DNA of 64,000 bases from Acidimicrobiaceae bacterium (GTDB lineage: Bacteria > Actinomycetota > Acidimicrobiia > Acidimicrobiales > RAAP-2): NCBI GenBank assembly GCA_003152015.1, contig PLZF01000047.1, forward strand, positions 1-64,000, read 5' to 3'. Positions 25,415-33,891 of this stretch are shown here, piece after piece; positions within the stretch are counted from its first letter, which is position 1, and each line of letters opens with the position of its first letter. The notes beneath the pieces were generated by a model that saw only the letters and a list, made by a program, of their open reading frames with translations, ran no database searches and had not been told where the DNA came from. The position numbers were made by a program, and so were the translations under genes.

Positions 25415-26749
25415 TCACGTGCCCGGGGTCCCCGCCGGAGGCGTGGCCAGCGTCGGGTTCTTCAGGTTCACATTCTGGGCGAAGCACCCGAAGACCTGGT
25501 GGCCCGTGGTGGCGACCGGCACGAACGTGGTGCCCTTGACCACCACGTCAGCCGAACAGCTCGGGAAGGTCTGGGTGGTGTGTCCCACCGTCCAGTTCAC
25601 GATCGAGGTGATGCCCCCGGCGGTGAAGTTGGTGATCTGGTTGGTCTGGTTGATGACGTTCTGGGGGGTCAGGTTGGCACCGGCCTTGAGGACCCCGGCG
25701 GCCAGCAGCGCCCCCGACTGCCATCCCTGGAGGGCCTGGTCGGAGTAGACGAAATTCGGCTGGTATTTCTGCATGGCGGTGAGGTAGGTCTGCATCCCCG
25801 GGTAGACGCCGGGATAGACCTTGACGGCCTGGAAGGGGACGTTCCCGTTCACGTTGATGTAGACGCCCTGCATCAGGCTGCTGTATTGGTTCAGCAGCGA
25901 CTGGTCATAGCCGTTGAGCCACAGCTGGTGGACCTTCAGCCCGTACTGTTGGATGGCGCGGGCCAAGGTGATGTTGTCGGAGGACTGCATGCAGCTGACC
26001 ACGAAGTCGGTCCCGGTCTGTTGCATCCTCTGGACCGCGGGGGTGTAGTTGCCGCCGAGACTCGCGGACAGATCGCTGTAGGTCACCGTGACGCCGGCTT
26101 TGGCCAGGTTGGTGGCGTCGCCATTGCAGGCGTTGTAGGAGGCGGTGATGGCCGAGCCGTAGCTGATGAAGGCCACCTTGGTGGCTTTGGCCTGCTTGAG
26201 CAGCCAGGCCACGGCCGACGCACCCACGTTGTAGTCCTGGACCGAGCTGCCGGCGGCGAACAGGTTGGCGGGGCCGTTCCAGTTACCGCTCACGTTGTAC
26301 CCGTAGGTGGGCGTGCCCGATTGGGCGTAGAGGGCCGGATTGAAGAAGTAGGTCGAGATTCCCACTGCGAAGACATGATCCTGTTGCAGCAGGGTGTGCG
26401 TCAACTGGGTGAACTGGCTGGGGTTCCCGCCGTCGTCCAGGTTGTCGGCCAGGACAAGCTTGTGCCCGTTCACCCCGCCGGAGGCGTTCACGTAGTCGAA
26501 GTAGGCCTGCATGCCGGGCACGAAGGCATTGAAGTCGGCGGCGATGGGCCCGGTGAGCGAGGAGATGGCGCCGATCACGATGTCCGACTTGGAGCCCGAC
26601 CCACCTGAAGTGGCGGTGGTAGCGGTGGTCGAGGTGCTCTTGGCGGCCCCGGGGCTCGAGCTCGAACAGCCGGCCAGGAGGGCAGCGGCCAAAAGCACCG
26701 CCGTTACCGTCCCGGCGAACCGTGAAGTCGTTTTCGTCTGGTCTCGCAT
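25415..26749 (-). CDS. Branched-chain-type ABC substrate-binding lipoprotein (LivK)
   Basis: A 444-residue type I periplasmic-binding-protein. It has a lipoprotein signal peptide: basic start, hydrophobic core, and lipobox LLAGC at about residues 24-28, followed by a Ser/Thr-rich linker. The mature part begins DIVIGAISSLTGPIAADF, the usual start of this family. It would be lipid-anchored on the outer face of the membrane and feed the LivHM/G/F importer encoded downstream. First gene of that operon, divergent from the thiolase at 27069. Confidence 0.88.
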   Translation of the reverse strand: MRDQTKTTSRFAGTVTAVLLAAALLAGCSSSSPGAAKSTSTTATTATSGGSGSKSDIVIGAISSLTGPIAADFNAFVPGMQAYFDYVNASGGVNGHKLVLADNLDDGGNPSQFTQLTHTLLQQDHVFAVGISTYFFNPALYAQSGTPTYGYNVSGNWNGPANLFAAGSSVQDYNVGASAVAWLLKQAKATKVAFISYGSAITASYNACNGDATNLAKAGVTVTYSDLSASLGGNYTPAVQRMQQTGTDFVVSCMQSSDNITLARAIQQYGLKVHQLWLNGYDQSLLNQYSSLMQGVYINVNGNVPFQAVKVYPGVYPGMQTYLTAMQKYQPNFVYSDQALQGWQSGALLAAGVLKAGANLTPQNVINQTNQITNFTAGGITSIVNWTVGHTTQTFPSCSADVVVKGTTFVPVATTGHQVFGCFAQNVNLKNPTLATPPAGTPGT

Positions 26750-27068
26750 GCTCCCCCACTTCGCTCAACTCTGCGCACACATGATGCTGGCCAGTACCAT
26801 CTTGCCTCTTCCCGACGTCCAGCGGGCGGAGAGTCCAGACGCAACCACCACGGGTCCTCAAGACGTGGGATGCACTGTACCTCGCTTCCCGCATCTGCTC
26901 TATGCTGCGCGTGTCAGACATCTGGCGGCCAAGGATTGGCCAGGTGATCGGCAGAATGTGCGTGTTTGCCGATTGCCCGCGTCGACCGTCCGATCCGATC
27001 TGGCCACTCGGTTGTAGCCATACCCCGGCGCGCATCGGTCGCGTGAAGTGAGGACGAGAGGAGCCGGC
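26750..27068. promoter_or_regulatory. Divergent control region (Liv importer / thiolase)
   Basis: A 319-base segment without a convincing gene. It must contain promoters for the importer (minus) and the thiolase (plus). GGCCAA-GGA-TTGGCC at 26927-26941 is a perfect 6+6 palindrome and a candidate operator. A GAGAGGAG ribosome-binding site lies just before the thiolase ATG. Confidence 0.45.
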
Positions 27069-28262
27069 ATGGTGAGCAATGGGCGTGAAGCCGTGATCGT
27101 CGACGTGATGCGAACGACATTCGGGAAGCGCAAGGGTGCGCTGGCCCATTGGCACCCGGCTGATTTGCTGGCCTTTGTCCTGTCGAATTTGGTGGAACGG
27201 ACAGGTGTGGATCCCGAGCGGGTGGACGATGTCATTGGGGGTTGCGTGAGCCAGGTAGGTGAGCAGAGCACCAATGTGGCCCGTAACGGATGGGTGGCGG
27301 CCGGGCTTCCACAGACAGTGCCGGCCACCACCGTCGATCGCCAGTGCGGCTCTTCCCAACAAGCGGTTCACTTCGCCGCGGCCGGAGTGGTGGCGGGTCA
27401 CTACGACCTGGCGGTTGCCTGTGGTGTCGAGGTCATGAGCCGGGTGCCCCTGGCCTCGAATGCCCGGGGAGGCACCGGTCCCTTTCCACCGTCATTCAGC
27501 GACGCGGTGGACGGGCGGATCTGGGCCCAGTTCCGGGTGGCACAACTTTTGGCCGACCGATGGGGCATCACCCGCCACGAGATGGATGCCTTCTCGTTGG
27601 AAAGTCATCGCCGGGCCGCCGCCGCCACCGACGCAGGTCACGTTGCCCGGGAGGCTATCCCGGTACCGATCAAGGACGAAGACGGCTCACTCACCGGAGC
27701 CATGCTGACCGAGGACGAGGGCATTCGTCGGACCGGGACCATGGAGGGGCTGGCCGCCCTGCCCCCGGCCCAGAGCTGGGAGCCCGAGACCGCCATGGAC
27801 ATCACCGCCGGGAACTCCTCCCAGATGACCGATGGGGCGGCAGCCATGCTGGTGGCCGAACGGTCGGTGGCCGAACGTCTGGGCCTGCCCATCCGGGCCC
27901 GTCTCGCCCACTTCGCGGTGGCCGCCGAAGACGCCGCCATTGTGCTCTCGGCGCCGGTTCCGGCCACTCGGCGGCTCCTCGAGCGATCGGGGATGCAGAT
28001 CGGTGACTTCGACGTCATCGAGTGCAACGAGGCATTCGCCGCCATCGCGCTCATATGGATGAAAGCCTTCACACCCGATCCGGAGCTGTTCAATCCCTGG
28101 GGCGGCGCCATCGCCATCGGCCATCCGCTGGGAGCCAGCGGGGTGCGGATCATGGGGACCATGCTCAACCATCTCGAGGCCACCGGGGGCCGATACGGAT
28201 TTCAGACGATGTGTGAAGGCGGTGGTCAGGCCAACGCCACCGTCATCGAGCGGCTGGCCTGA
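27069..28262 (+). CDS. Thiolase (acetyl-CoA C-acyltransferase)
   Basis: A 397-residue thiolase II-type enzyme that should cleave 3-ketoacyl-CoA or condense acetyl-CoA. All catalytic parts are present: nucleophile Cys93 in DRQCGSSQQAV, ECNEAFA, the His loop AIAIGHPLGASG, and the second Cys in MCEGGGQANA. Start at ATG 27069, supported by GAGAGGAG; an upstream start at 27048 is less likely. It is followed by a small hypothetical gene and a long hairpin. Divergent from the Liv importer. Confidence 0.9.
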   Translation: MVSNGREAVIVDVMRTTFGKRKGALAHWHPADLLAFVLSNLVERTGVDPERVDDVIGGCVSQVGEQSTNVARNGWVAAGLPQTVPATTVDRQCGSSQQAVHFAAAGVVAGHYDLAVACGVEVMSRVPLASNARGGTGPFPPSFSDAVDGRIWAQFRVAQLLADRWGITRHEMDAFSLESHRRAAAATDAGHVAREAIPVPIKDEDGSLTGAMLTEDEGIRRTGTMEGLAALPPAQSWEPETAMDITAGNSSQMTDGAAAMLVAERSVAERLGLPIRARLAHFAVAAEDAAIVLSAPVPATRRLLERSGMQIGDFDVIECNEAFAAIALIWMKAFTPDPELFNPWGGAIAIGHPLGASGVRIMGTMLNHLEATGGRYGFQTMCEGGGQANATVIERLA

Positions 28263-28337
28263 CGATTCGACGCCAGAGCACCTGTCTTTGTCAGAACTGG
28301 GGCCCGTCCAGGGCCTCAGACTGGTCGGACCTGGACA

Positions 28338-28634
28338 GTGGTGCGTCACCTTCGATTTCCCGGTGACAGAGACGACGACCTCGTTCCCGCGCTCGCCGAC
28401 GCTCTTGATACCGCGGCCGACGGCGTACGTTCGGCGACCGTGGCTGCGGTCCCCGACACCAACGACGGTGAACCACGGTTCAACGGACATTTGACCATCG
28501 CAGGCTCGAAAGGGCGACGACTCGATGCGTCAGCGCGGGCAGCCCTCGCCGGGATCCCCTTGGCCGCGACGTTTGAAGTCGATTGTCTCGACCAACGGAT
28601 CACCCAGCTCGAAACGGGAACCTCCGGCCAGTGA
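28338..28634 (+). CDS. Hypothetical protein
   Basis: A 98-residue reading frame with GTG start and a sensible amino-acid mix (VPALADALDTAADGVRSATVAAVP). No family is recognised, and no signal peptide or membrane segment is seen. It lies 75 bases after the thiolase on the same strand, and its stop touches a long hairpin, consistent with being the last gene of that transcript. It could also be a fragment: the overlapping frame just upstream (around 28290-28370) also reads in a protein-like way, so a frameshift near 28370 is possible. Confidence 0.4.
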   Translation: MVRHLRFPGDRDDDLVPALADALDTAADGVRSATVAAVPDTNDGEPRFNGHLTIAGSKGRRLDASARAALAGIPLAATFEVDCLDQRITQLETGTSGQ

Positions 28635-28688
28635 CAACGATCGGCTCATGCACGGGAAGTTGTTCATCCGAGCATGAGCCGATCGTTG
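28635..28688. terminator. Perfect 17-bp inverted repeat, probable terminator
   Basis: CAACGATCGGCTCATGC (28635-28651) and GCATGAGCCGATCGTTG (28672-28688) are exact reverse complements separated by 20 bases. It starts one base after the stop of the hypothetical gene. There is no U-run, so it would be a non-canonical terminator or mRNA-end stabiliser, or the imprint of a small repeat element. Confidence 0.65.
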
Positions 28689-28756
28689 AACCGAAAGCAC
28701 TCAGATACCAAGTGGGTCACATGTGGAGAAGCCGATCGGGGTCACCTTTGATCTGG

Positions 28757-28771
28757 TCGGGAGCCTCCCGA
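28757..28771. repeat. Short palindrome upstream of the lipoprotein gene
   Basis: TCGGGAG-C-CTCCCGA is a perfect 7+7 inverted repeat about 45 bases before the lipoprotein start, a plausible repressor site. TAGCGT at 28802-28807 could be its -10 box. Confidence 0.3.
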
Positions 28772-28813
28772 GAGCCCAAGAGGCGCCGGAGCAAGTCAGG
28801 GTAGCGTTCGACC

Positions 28814-29662
28814 GTGAAGCGCTCGGCGTCCCTCCTTGGCCCCGGTCTGGCGATAATGGCACTGTCGATGCTGATCGCATCCTGCGGCAAAGGGTCGACG
28901 ACGTCGAGTTCGCCCTCGGCCAACCCGTCGAGCAACATGATGACGACACCCGTTCAAACTGGATTCAGAGGCCAGGAGTACTTCTGCGCTCAGCAACCCC
29001 TCGGCGGGGAGATCGATTACAACGGCACTTCGGGCAAGGTGTTGATGCATCTCACCGTCAATGGCCTACCGTCGAAGAGCTTCGTCGTTATCAACTGGCT
29101 GAACAACACTGTCCGCGGATACACGATCGGTTCGTTCACCACCGGCAGCGACGGAAGCTCGGTCCCCACCTCGTTGCGACTGTTCCGCCCGGGTGAGTCG
29201 CGTGGTTACGAGATCATTCTGGCCACGGCATCGGACAATCCGAAGACGTTGGGCATCCTGTGGCCATGTGGCCCACCTCCGCGGGTACCTGCGCTGAGTG
29301 TGGTTGCTCCGACGGTGACAGTGACCCCTGACACGGGGCTCGGGGATGGACAGGGCGTAAGGGTGGCAGTGACGGGTTTCGGTGTGAGCGGGAAGGTATG
29401 GATCTCCGAATGTGATCACGCAGAGGACGCCAACTACCTGGGCTGCGGTGCACAGCTTGCAGCCCAACCGTTCCTCATCACGAATAGCGGCAGGTCCGGG
29501 TCGACCGATTTCAATGTCCACTCCTCAGCCCCGTCGAAGCCGCTTGAAACGAGCGTCCGGCAGCCCTGCACGAACCTATGCGTGATCGTGGCCGAGGGTG
29601 GGGGCGGTGGGTGGGCGGTAGCGCCGATTGCGTTCGGCTCCCAGCAACTGATCAACCCGTAG
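28814..29662 (+). CDS. Lipoprotein with neocarzinostatin-like C-terminal domain
   Basis: A 282-residue exported protein. The GTG start is followed by a lipoprotein signal (LAIMALSMLIASC, lipobox cysteine near residue 24) and a Ser-rich linker. Residues about 50-155 form an unknown domain with paired cysteines. Residues about 170-280 resemble the immunoglobulin-like fold of the neocarzinostatin family: VTVTPDTGLGDGQGVRVAVTGFG, two Cys pairs and CVIVAEGGGGG. That family binds enediynes in Streptomyces, but many actinobacterial homologues have no known ligand. TAGCGT six bases before the GTG suggests a leaderless message. Confidence 0.62.
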   Translation: MKRSASLLGPGLAIMALSMLIASCGKGSTTSSSPSANPSSNMMTTPVQTGFRGQEYFCAQQPLGGEIDYNGTSGKVLMHLTVNGLPSKSFVVINWLNNTVRGYTIGSFTTGSDGSSVPTSLRLFRPGESRGYEIILATASDNPKTLGILWPCGPPPRVPALSVVAPTVTVTPDTGLGDGQGVRVAVTGFGVSGKVWISECDHAEDANYLGCGAQLAAQPFLITNSGRSGSTDFNVHSSAPSKPLETSVRQPCTNLCVIVAEGGGGGWAVAPIAFGSQQLINP

Positions 29663-29713
29663 GGCAGATCAGTGGCCATACTGCCCCACCGGGCCGGCGT
29701 TGGGGGCAAGGCG

Positions 29714-29719
29714 TAAACT
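29714..29719 (+). promoter_or_regulatory. Probable -10 box, leaderless SRPBCC gene
   Basis: TAAACT (fits TAnnnT) ends six bases before ATG 29726, placing the likely transcription start at the start codon. No ribosome-binding site is present, consistent with a leaderless mRNA. Confidence 0.4.
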
Positions 29720-29725
29720 GGATGT

Positions 29726-30193
29726 ATGTATTCGACACAGAGCACTCGTCACGTTGATGCCCCGCGTTCGGCTGTCTATCGGGCGCTTCTCGATGCGAGT
29801 GCGATCGCGAAGTGGAGGGTGCCGACCGGCAGGACCAGCCACGTGCATGAGTTCGACGGCTGCGAAGGTGGCTCGTTCCGTATCTCGCTCACGTACGATG
29901 CGCCGACCGGGACCGGCAAGTCGGCCGCGCATACCGACACGTACCATGGCCACTTCGTGAAGCTTGTGCCGAACGAGCAAGTAGTCGAAGTATTCGAGTT
30001 CGAGACAACAGATTCCGAACTACGCGGCGAGATGACGTTAACTACAACGCTTGCTGATGCAGACGGCGGCACCGATGTCCTCGTCGTGCACGAAGGTATA
30101 CCCAGTAGCGTGCGCACCATCGACAACGAGACCGGCACGCGGATGGCACTTGCGAATCTCGCTACGCTCGTTGAGGCGAATCAGCTGTTATAG
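29726..30193 (+). CDS. SRPBCC-family (AHSA1-like) protein
   Basis: A 155-residue START/Bet v1-like protein of the AHSA1/polyketide-cyclase group: N-terminal strand-helix STRHVDAPRSAVYRALLDASAIAKWR, middle TYHGHFVKLVPNEQVVEVFEFE, C-terminal helix TGTRMALANLATLVEANQ. Such proteins bind hydrophobic ligands or modulate other proteins; no ligand can be inferred. It looks complete and stands alone. Confidence 0.75.
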   Translation: MYSTQSTRHVDAPRSAVYRALLDASAIAKWRVPTGRTSHVHEFDGCEGGSFRISLTYDAPTGTGKSAAHTDTYHGHFVKLVPNEQVVEVFEFETTDSELRGEMTLTTTLADADGGTDVLVVHEGIPSSVRTIDNETGTRMALANLATLVEANQLL

Positions 30194-30727
30194 ACCAAGC
30201 GGTGGAGCGCGTCACCAAGGTGCCGGTTAGCCACGTTCCATAGCGCACCCGGTCCCGGCATTGTGGTCACCCGAGCGGGACGTTCTGGGATGCGAGGTCG
30301 GGTCAGTCGGCCTGCGCGCCGAATCACGGATGGCCGTCGCGCACAAGCTTGGCGATGCTGCGGTTGACCGAGAGGTTCTCGCCGACGCCGACCATGAGTT
30401 CAGCGCCGACGTCCGCCGCGAGCTTCTCGAACAGAACTACCGTGTCCACACGACCACCCCAACCGGGGAGGTTGCCTAAACCCAGCCTCCGACAAACCCA
30501 GGGCGATTCATCACGAGGCAGGGCAGGGCCAATCCAGTGCCGTTCGACAACGCGGGACTGGTGGTGACCTACGGCTTACGCCAACTCGTGGTACTCGTTG
30601 ATGAGGCCGCCGATGACGGAACGTCGCCGCTTTCGATGGACGTCAATGGCAACCGGCGGCCCGATGGCCGAGTTCCGGGCGTCCCGTGGTCGTTGCTCGC
30701 CACTCCCGACCAGTTTTTCAGCCAACG
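30194..30727. other. Unassigned 534-bp region, possible gene remnant
   Basis: No complete gene is recognised. On the minus strand a stop-free frame at 30324-30575 reads 83 residues without an early start codon; its last 40 (VDTVVLFEKLAADVGAELMV, then GENLSVNRSIAKL) look like real protein, while plus-strand frames there look like shadows. This could be the tail of a decayed gene. The region sits between the SRPBCC gene and the frameshifted GMC gene, in DNA that seems less GC-rich than the surroundings. Confidence 0.35.
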
Positions 30728-32322
30728 TCAAGAGCGCGCCGGAACGGGAACGTCGGAACGTGCCGGGACGCCGAACTGCTGAGCCCGGGAGACAATGCCG
30801 GGGACAGACCGTTCGGCCAGGGCGGCGATGGTCAAGGAGGGATTGACACACAGTGACGTCGGTACAGCAGACCCATCGGTGACGAAGATCCCCGCGTGCC
30901 CACGCAGTTCGTGGCGATCATCGAGTGCCGACAAATCAGGGTCGTCCCCTATGCGGCAAGACGCCAAGGGGTGGGCCGTCAGCGCGTTGGGGCTTCCTGA
31001 CCACGGGAAGTGACGCCCGATCCCGTCCTTTTCGATGATCGCCTCGATCTCGATGTCCGACAGACTCCAATCATCCAGTGTCTGTTGTACCGGTTCATAC
31101 GTGATCTGACCGACCGATGCCGAAGATGCAACCCGAGTAAAGTTACCGGTCGGAGGGGGTGGACCGAAGGCTCCCTCATTCCCGTCTTCGGTCATGGCCA
31201 GCAGCGTCAGCCAAGAAGGTGCGCGTTCCGTAAGCCCTTTCTTGCCGATACCGAACCACCCCGGTGGTTCCGGTACGGCTGGCAGAATATTGGTAATCGG
31301 AGGGAAGTAGATCTGCTGAAGCCCGAATCTGGTGAACTCCGGGGCGCTCGGATCAAGCCGGTCATAGGACATGGACCCGATCGGTTTCCCTATGTAGAAC
31401 GCTTCGTAGGCAACGTCAGGTGTGCGCTGCAGTCCCAGCACGGTCTGTAGCTTTGACTCATCGAGGAGCGCCATCGACACCCGATCCCCGTTTGTGAGAA
31501 ATACCGCCCGACAGCGCTCGGCATGTCGCCTAACAGCGGCGCTGATCGTTGCAGGATGACGGGGGTGCCCATGGTCCCGGCCGCGAGGATCACAAGCTTC
31601 GCGTCGATCATGCCTGCTCCCGACGGCACGCGATAATCGCCGGGGTCCACGTGGGTGTAGGAGATGCGGTAGCGGTAACCAGACCTGGCTGAGGGCGCGA
31701 TCGCCTGAACTTCTTGGAGTGGCCTGATCTCGGCACCGTGGCCTTGGGCGGCGGGCAGATAGTTGAGCAACATGGAGCGCTTGGCTCCGAACCGACAACC
31801 GTTGAGCATCCAGTTGCAGTTGGTGCACTGATTGAGGTCGACCGCCAGCGGTACTGGATTGCAGGTGCGTCCTGCGTTGCGGCACGCCGCCGCCCACACG
31901 CCTCCGGCGTACGGGACATCGTCCCAGGTCTGCTGGCTTACCGGCAAGGTCTCCTCGACGCGGTCGTACCACGGATCGAGCGTGGCTCTTGTGAGCGCTC
32001 GCGGCCAGATCCGACGGCCCACGGTACCCTGGCGCTCGAAGACGAAACTGGGCGCACGCAATGCGGCGGCAAAGTAGACGACACTCGACCCGCCGACGCA
32101 GTTGCCGGCGATGACACTGACCCCCTGGCACTGGACGTAGTCGACGATGCGCGTGTAGGTCCCGAGCTGAAGATCGTGAGTGAAGTCCTCGGTCTCCAGC
32201 CACGGGCCACGCTCGAGAAAGACCACTTTTGCACCCGCTGCAGCGAGGTGAAAACCGGGGATCGCGCCGCCGGGACCGGTGCCGATGACAACCACATCTG
32301 CAGCTTCGACAATGCCGCTCAC
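30728..32322 (-). pseudogene. GMC-family FAD oxidoreductase, disrupted by a frameshift
   Basis: A glucose-methanol-choline oxidoreductase of about 531 residues split into two frames. The N-terminal frame has the FAD motif GTGPGG (residues 14-19), VGGSSVVYFAAALR and a cysteine-rich stretch NQCTNCNWMLNGC. After VGRYF (about 31500) the homology moves to the next frame: LTNGDRVSMALL, then HPLASCRIGDD and DGSAVPTSLCVNPSLTIAALAERSV, the GMC C-terminus with its catalytic His and Asn. One missing base near 31498-31501 would explain it. Its start overlaps the Tat-signal small subunit by four bases (ATGA). It may be a pseudogene, a sequencing error or programmed slippage. Confidence 0.8.
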
Positions 32323-33002
32323 GGTGGACTCCCCGACGCTGATGTGAGCGGGAGCTCATCGGCCAACCTCTTCCGGTACGAAAAGACCGGGAAGCGCCAG
32401 AGTCCGTCGGCATCCGGCTCCGGGAAGCCGATCGCCTTCAGTCCTGGATGCCCCTCTCGCATGGCTGTCGCCGTATCTACGTAGCCGGCTGTGTTGTACG
32501 CGAGGAATGGCATAGCTGACAACGCGAACCAGGCGATAGAGTCAGGCGCTGCCGGATCGAGCAGCTCCAGAAGGAGAGCCGTGCGCTGATCGAAATCGAG
32601 CGCCACCAACGCTGGCACAATGGGGTCGAGCACGATGCCCTGCTCCATTGCGTATGCCTCGGCCCGGGTCGTGAGCAGTGCGGCAAACGCGGGCAGGACC
32701 GGGCTGATGCCCGCTGGGGGAAAGTTCATCATCTGGATAGCGCCAGCCTGCACCGCTCCGGCACCGGGAGCGACTCCGGCCACAGCCCGGTCACCGGGCC
32801 AACGCTTGGCCCCAGGGATCACCGTGTCGGAGAAGGCTTCAAGGGTCGGGGTGATCACCGGAGCGCGGCTGGGCGGGACTCCCGAGAGTGCCGCGGCCAC
32901 GGTGTCGGGCCAGGGGGCAAGTTGCCAGGCGACTGCGGCCGAGGCCGCGAGACCCAGAAACCGACGCCGGCTGAGGAGCCGTTGCCGATCTAACTGCTGC
33001 AT
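32319..33002 (-). CDS. Tat-signal small subunit of a GMC dehydrogenase
   Basis: A 227-residue protein with a twin-arginine signal (LLSRRRFLGLAASAAVAWQLAP), followed by a helical domain resembling the gluconate 2-dehydrogenase subunit 3 / DUF5987 type (TPTLEAFSDTVIPGAKRWPGD). In known dehydrogenases such a subunit carries the FAD-containing partner through the Tat system by hitch-hiking. The partner gene overlaps by four bases downstream and lacks its own signal peptide, which fits. It overlaps the secreted protein upstream by 13 bases. Confidence 0.75.
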   Translation of the reverse strand: MQQLDRQRLLSRRRFLGLAASAAVAWQLAPWPDTVAAALSGVPPSRAPVITPTLEAFSDTVIPGAKRWPGDRAVAGVAPGAGAVQAGAIQMMNFPPAGISPVLPAFAALLTTRAEAYAMEQGIVLDPIVPALVALDFDQRTALLLELLDPAAPDSIAWFALSAMPFLAYNTAGYVDTATAMREGHPGLKAIGFPEPDADGLWRFPVFSYRKRLADELPLTSASGSPP

Positions 33003-33613
33003 TGTGGGTCACCGCCCCCGAGCGAGAATGACGCCCCCCCACCACCGGCTGGTCCTGCGCCGAACCTTCGGATGAGCGTCGCCACCTCGGGATCGGCCGC
33101 CTCGACCGCGGCGGCAGCCTGCCAAGCGCCGACCGGCTGTCCGGCCACCGTAAAGTTGCGAAGCAGGGCACCGCCCGTTCCTCGGCCTTTGTCAAACCAG
33201 TAGCTCCCGTCCCACCGCACCAGAGCGCCGTCGGTCGGCGTCAGCTGGACGCTCCAGTGGTCGAGCTGCCAGTACTGGCATTTGGGGACCGCAATCGCGA
33301 AACGCGTAGGTTCGGCAAGAGCGAACGTAACGGCCCCACCATTGGAGGCGGTGATATTCCGCTTGTCATATTCGACACATAGGGGGTCCTGCGGATAGCC
33401 CGTAAGAGCCGGCGCCTGACCGTTCCCGAACTGAACGAACTGGCAATGGAACGACGGAGGATTGTACGGCGTCATGGGCTGGGCCGCCCCGGCCGCCGCA
33501 CCCGGAGTGGCGAACAACGCCACAGCGGGCCACGCCATGGCCAGTTTCACAACGTTTCTCATCCGATGCTTGCATCCGAGCCACACATCGGGTTTCTTGC
33601 GTCTCAACCACAC
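32990..33613 (-). CDS. Secreted protein of unknown function linked to a GMC dehydrogenase
   Basis: A 207-residue protein with a long basic N-region and hydrophobic core (VVKLAMAWPAVALFATPGAAAGA), hence exported. The mature part has four cysteines (HCQF, LCVEY, KCQYW, QCSS) and aromatic-rich sheets (CQYWQLDHWSVQ, RWDGSYWFDKGRG). No family recognised. GTG 33613 is preferred because GGAGG lies five bases upstream; ATG 33562 is an alternative that still keeps the signal. First of three overlapping genes with the Tat subunit and the GMC enzyme, so probably part of the same extracytoplasmic complex. Confidence 0.62.
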   Translation of the reverse strand: MWLRRKKPDVWLGCKHRMRNVVKLAMAWPAVALFATPGAAAGAAQPMTPYNPPSFHCQFVQFGNGQAPALTGYPQDPLCVEYDKRNITASNGGAVTFALAEPTRFAIAVPKCQYWQLDHWSVQLTPTDGALVRWDGSYWFDKGRGTGGALLRNFTVAGQPVGAWQAAAAVEAADPEVATLIRRFGAGPAGGGGASFSLGGGDPQCSS

Positions 33614-33891
33614 ATGGGCCTCCTCTTGTGGCGATCCTCTGCGCCTCGGCGGGGGACCGGCGCCAGCGAACGGACATGAGACAAGTACAGATTGTTGTCT
33701 CAGGCCAAGTTCTGAGAGGAAATCCCTGCGTGTCAGGATTGAGTGAGACGCCCGCCACCGCTGATCATCCCTCCATGGACCGTGAGATACGTGCCGCACA
33801 TGGGCAGTCCGACGATCGAGAGCTCGATTCAGCCAGACCCGCCTAGTCAAAGACCGCCAGTCGCAACGGCCAACCGTTGCCGGTAGTGGCG
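33614..33891. other. Intergenic, promoter region of the secreted GMC module
   Basis: 278 bases between the enoyl-CoA hydratase stop and the secreted-protein start. It should hold the promoter of the three-gene GMC module. I see no gene in it. An imperfect duplication around CCACACAT (33581 and 33609) crosses the start of the secreted-protein gene. Confidence 0.4.

Noticed and set aside
23406-25748. Very long plus-strand open frame (780 codons) opposite the Liv permease
   Set aside because: Its translation is low-complexity, rich in Gly, Asp, His and Gln, as expected opposite a hydrophobic membrane protein in GC-rich DNA. The minus-strand LivH-LivM reading has clear family motifs.
30537-30782. 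Small plus-strand frames around 30.3-30.8 kb as genes
   Set aside because: No ribosome-binding sites, no family resemblance, and they overlap the end of the GMC gene or a better minus-strand frame; kept only as an unassigned region.
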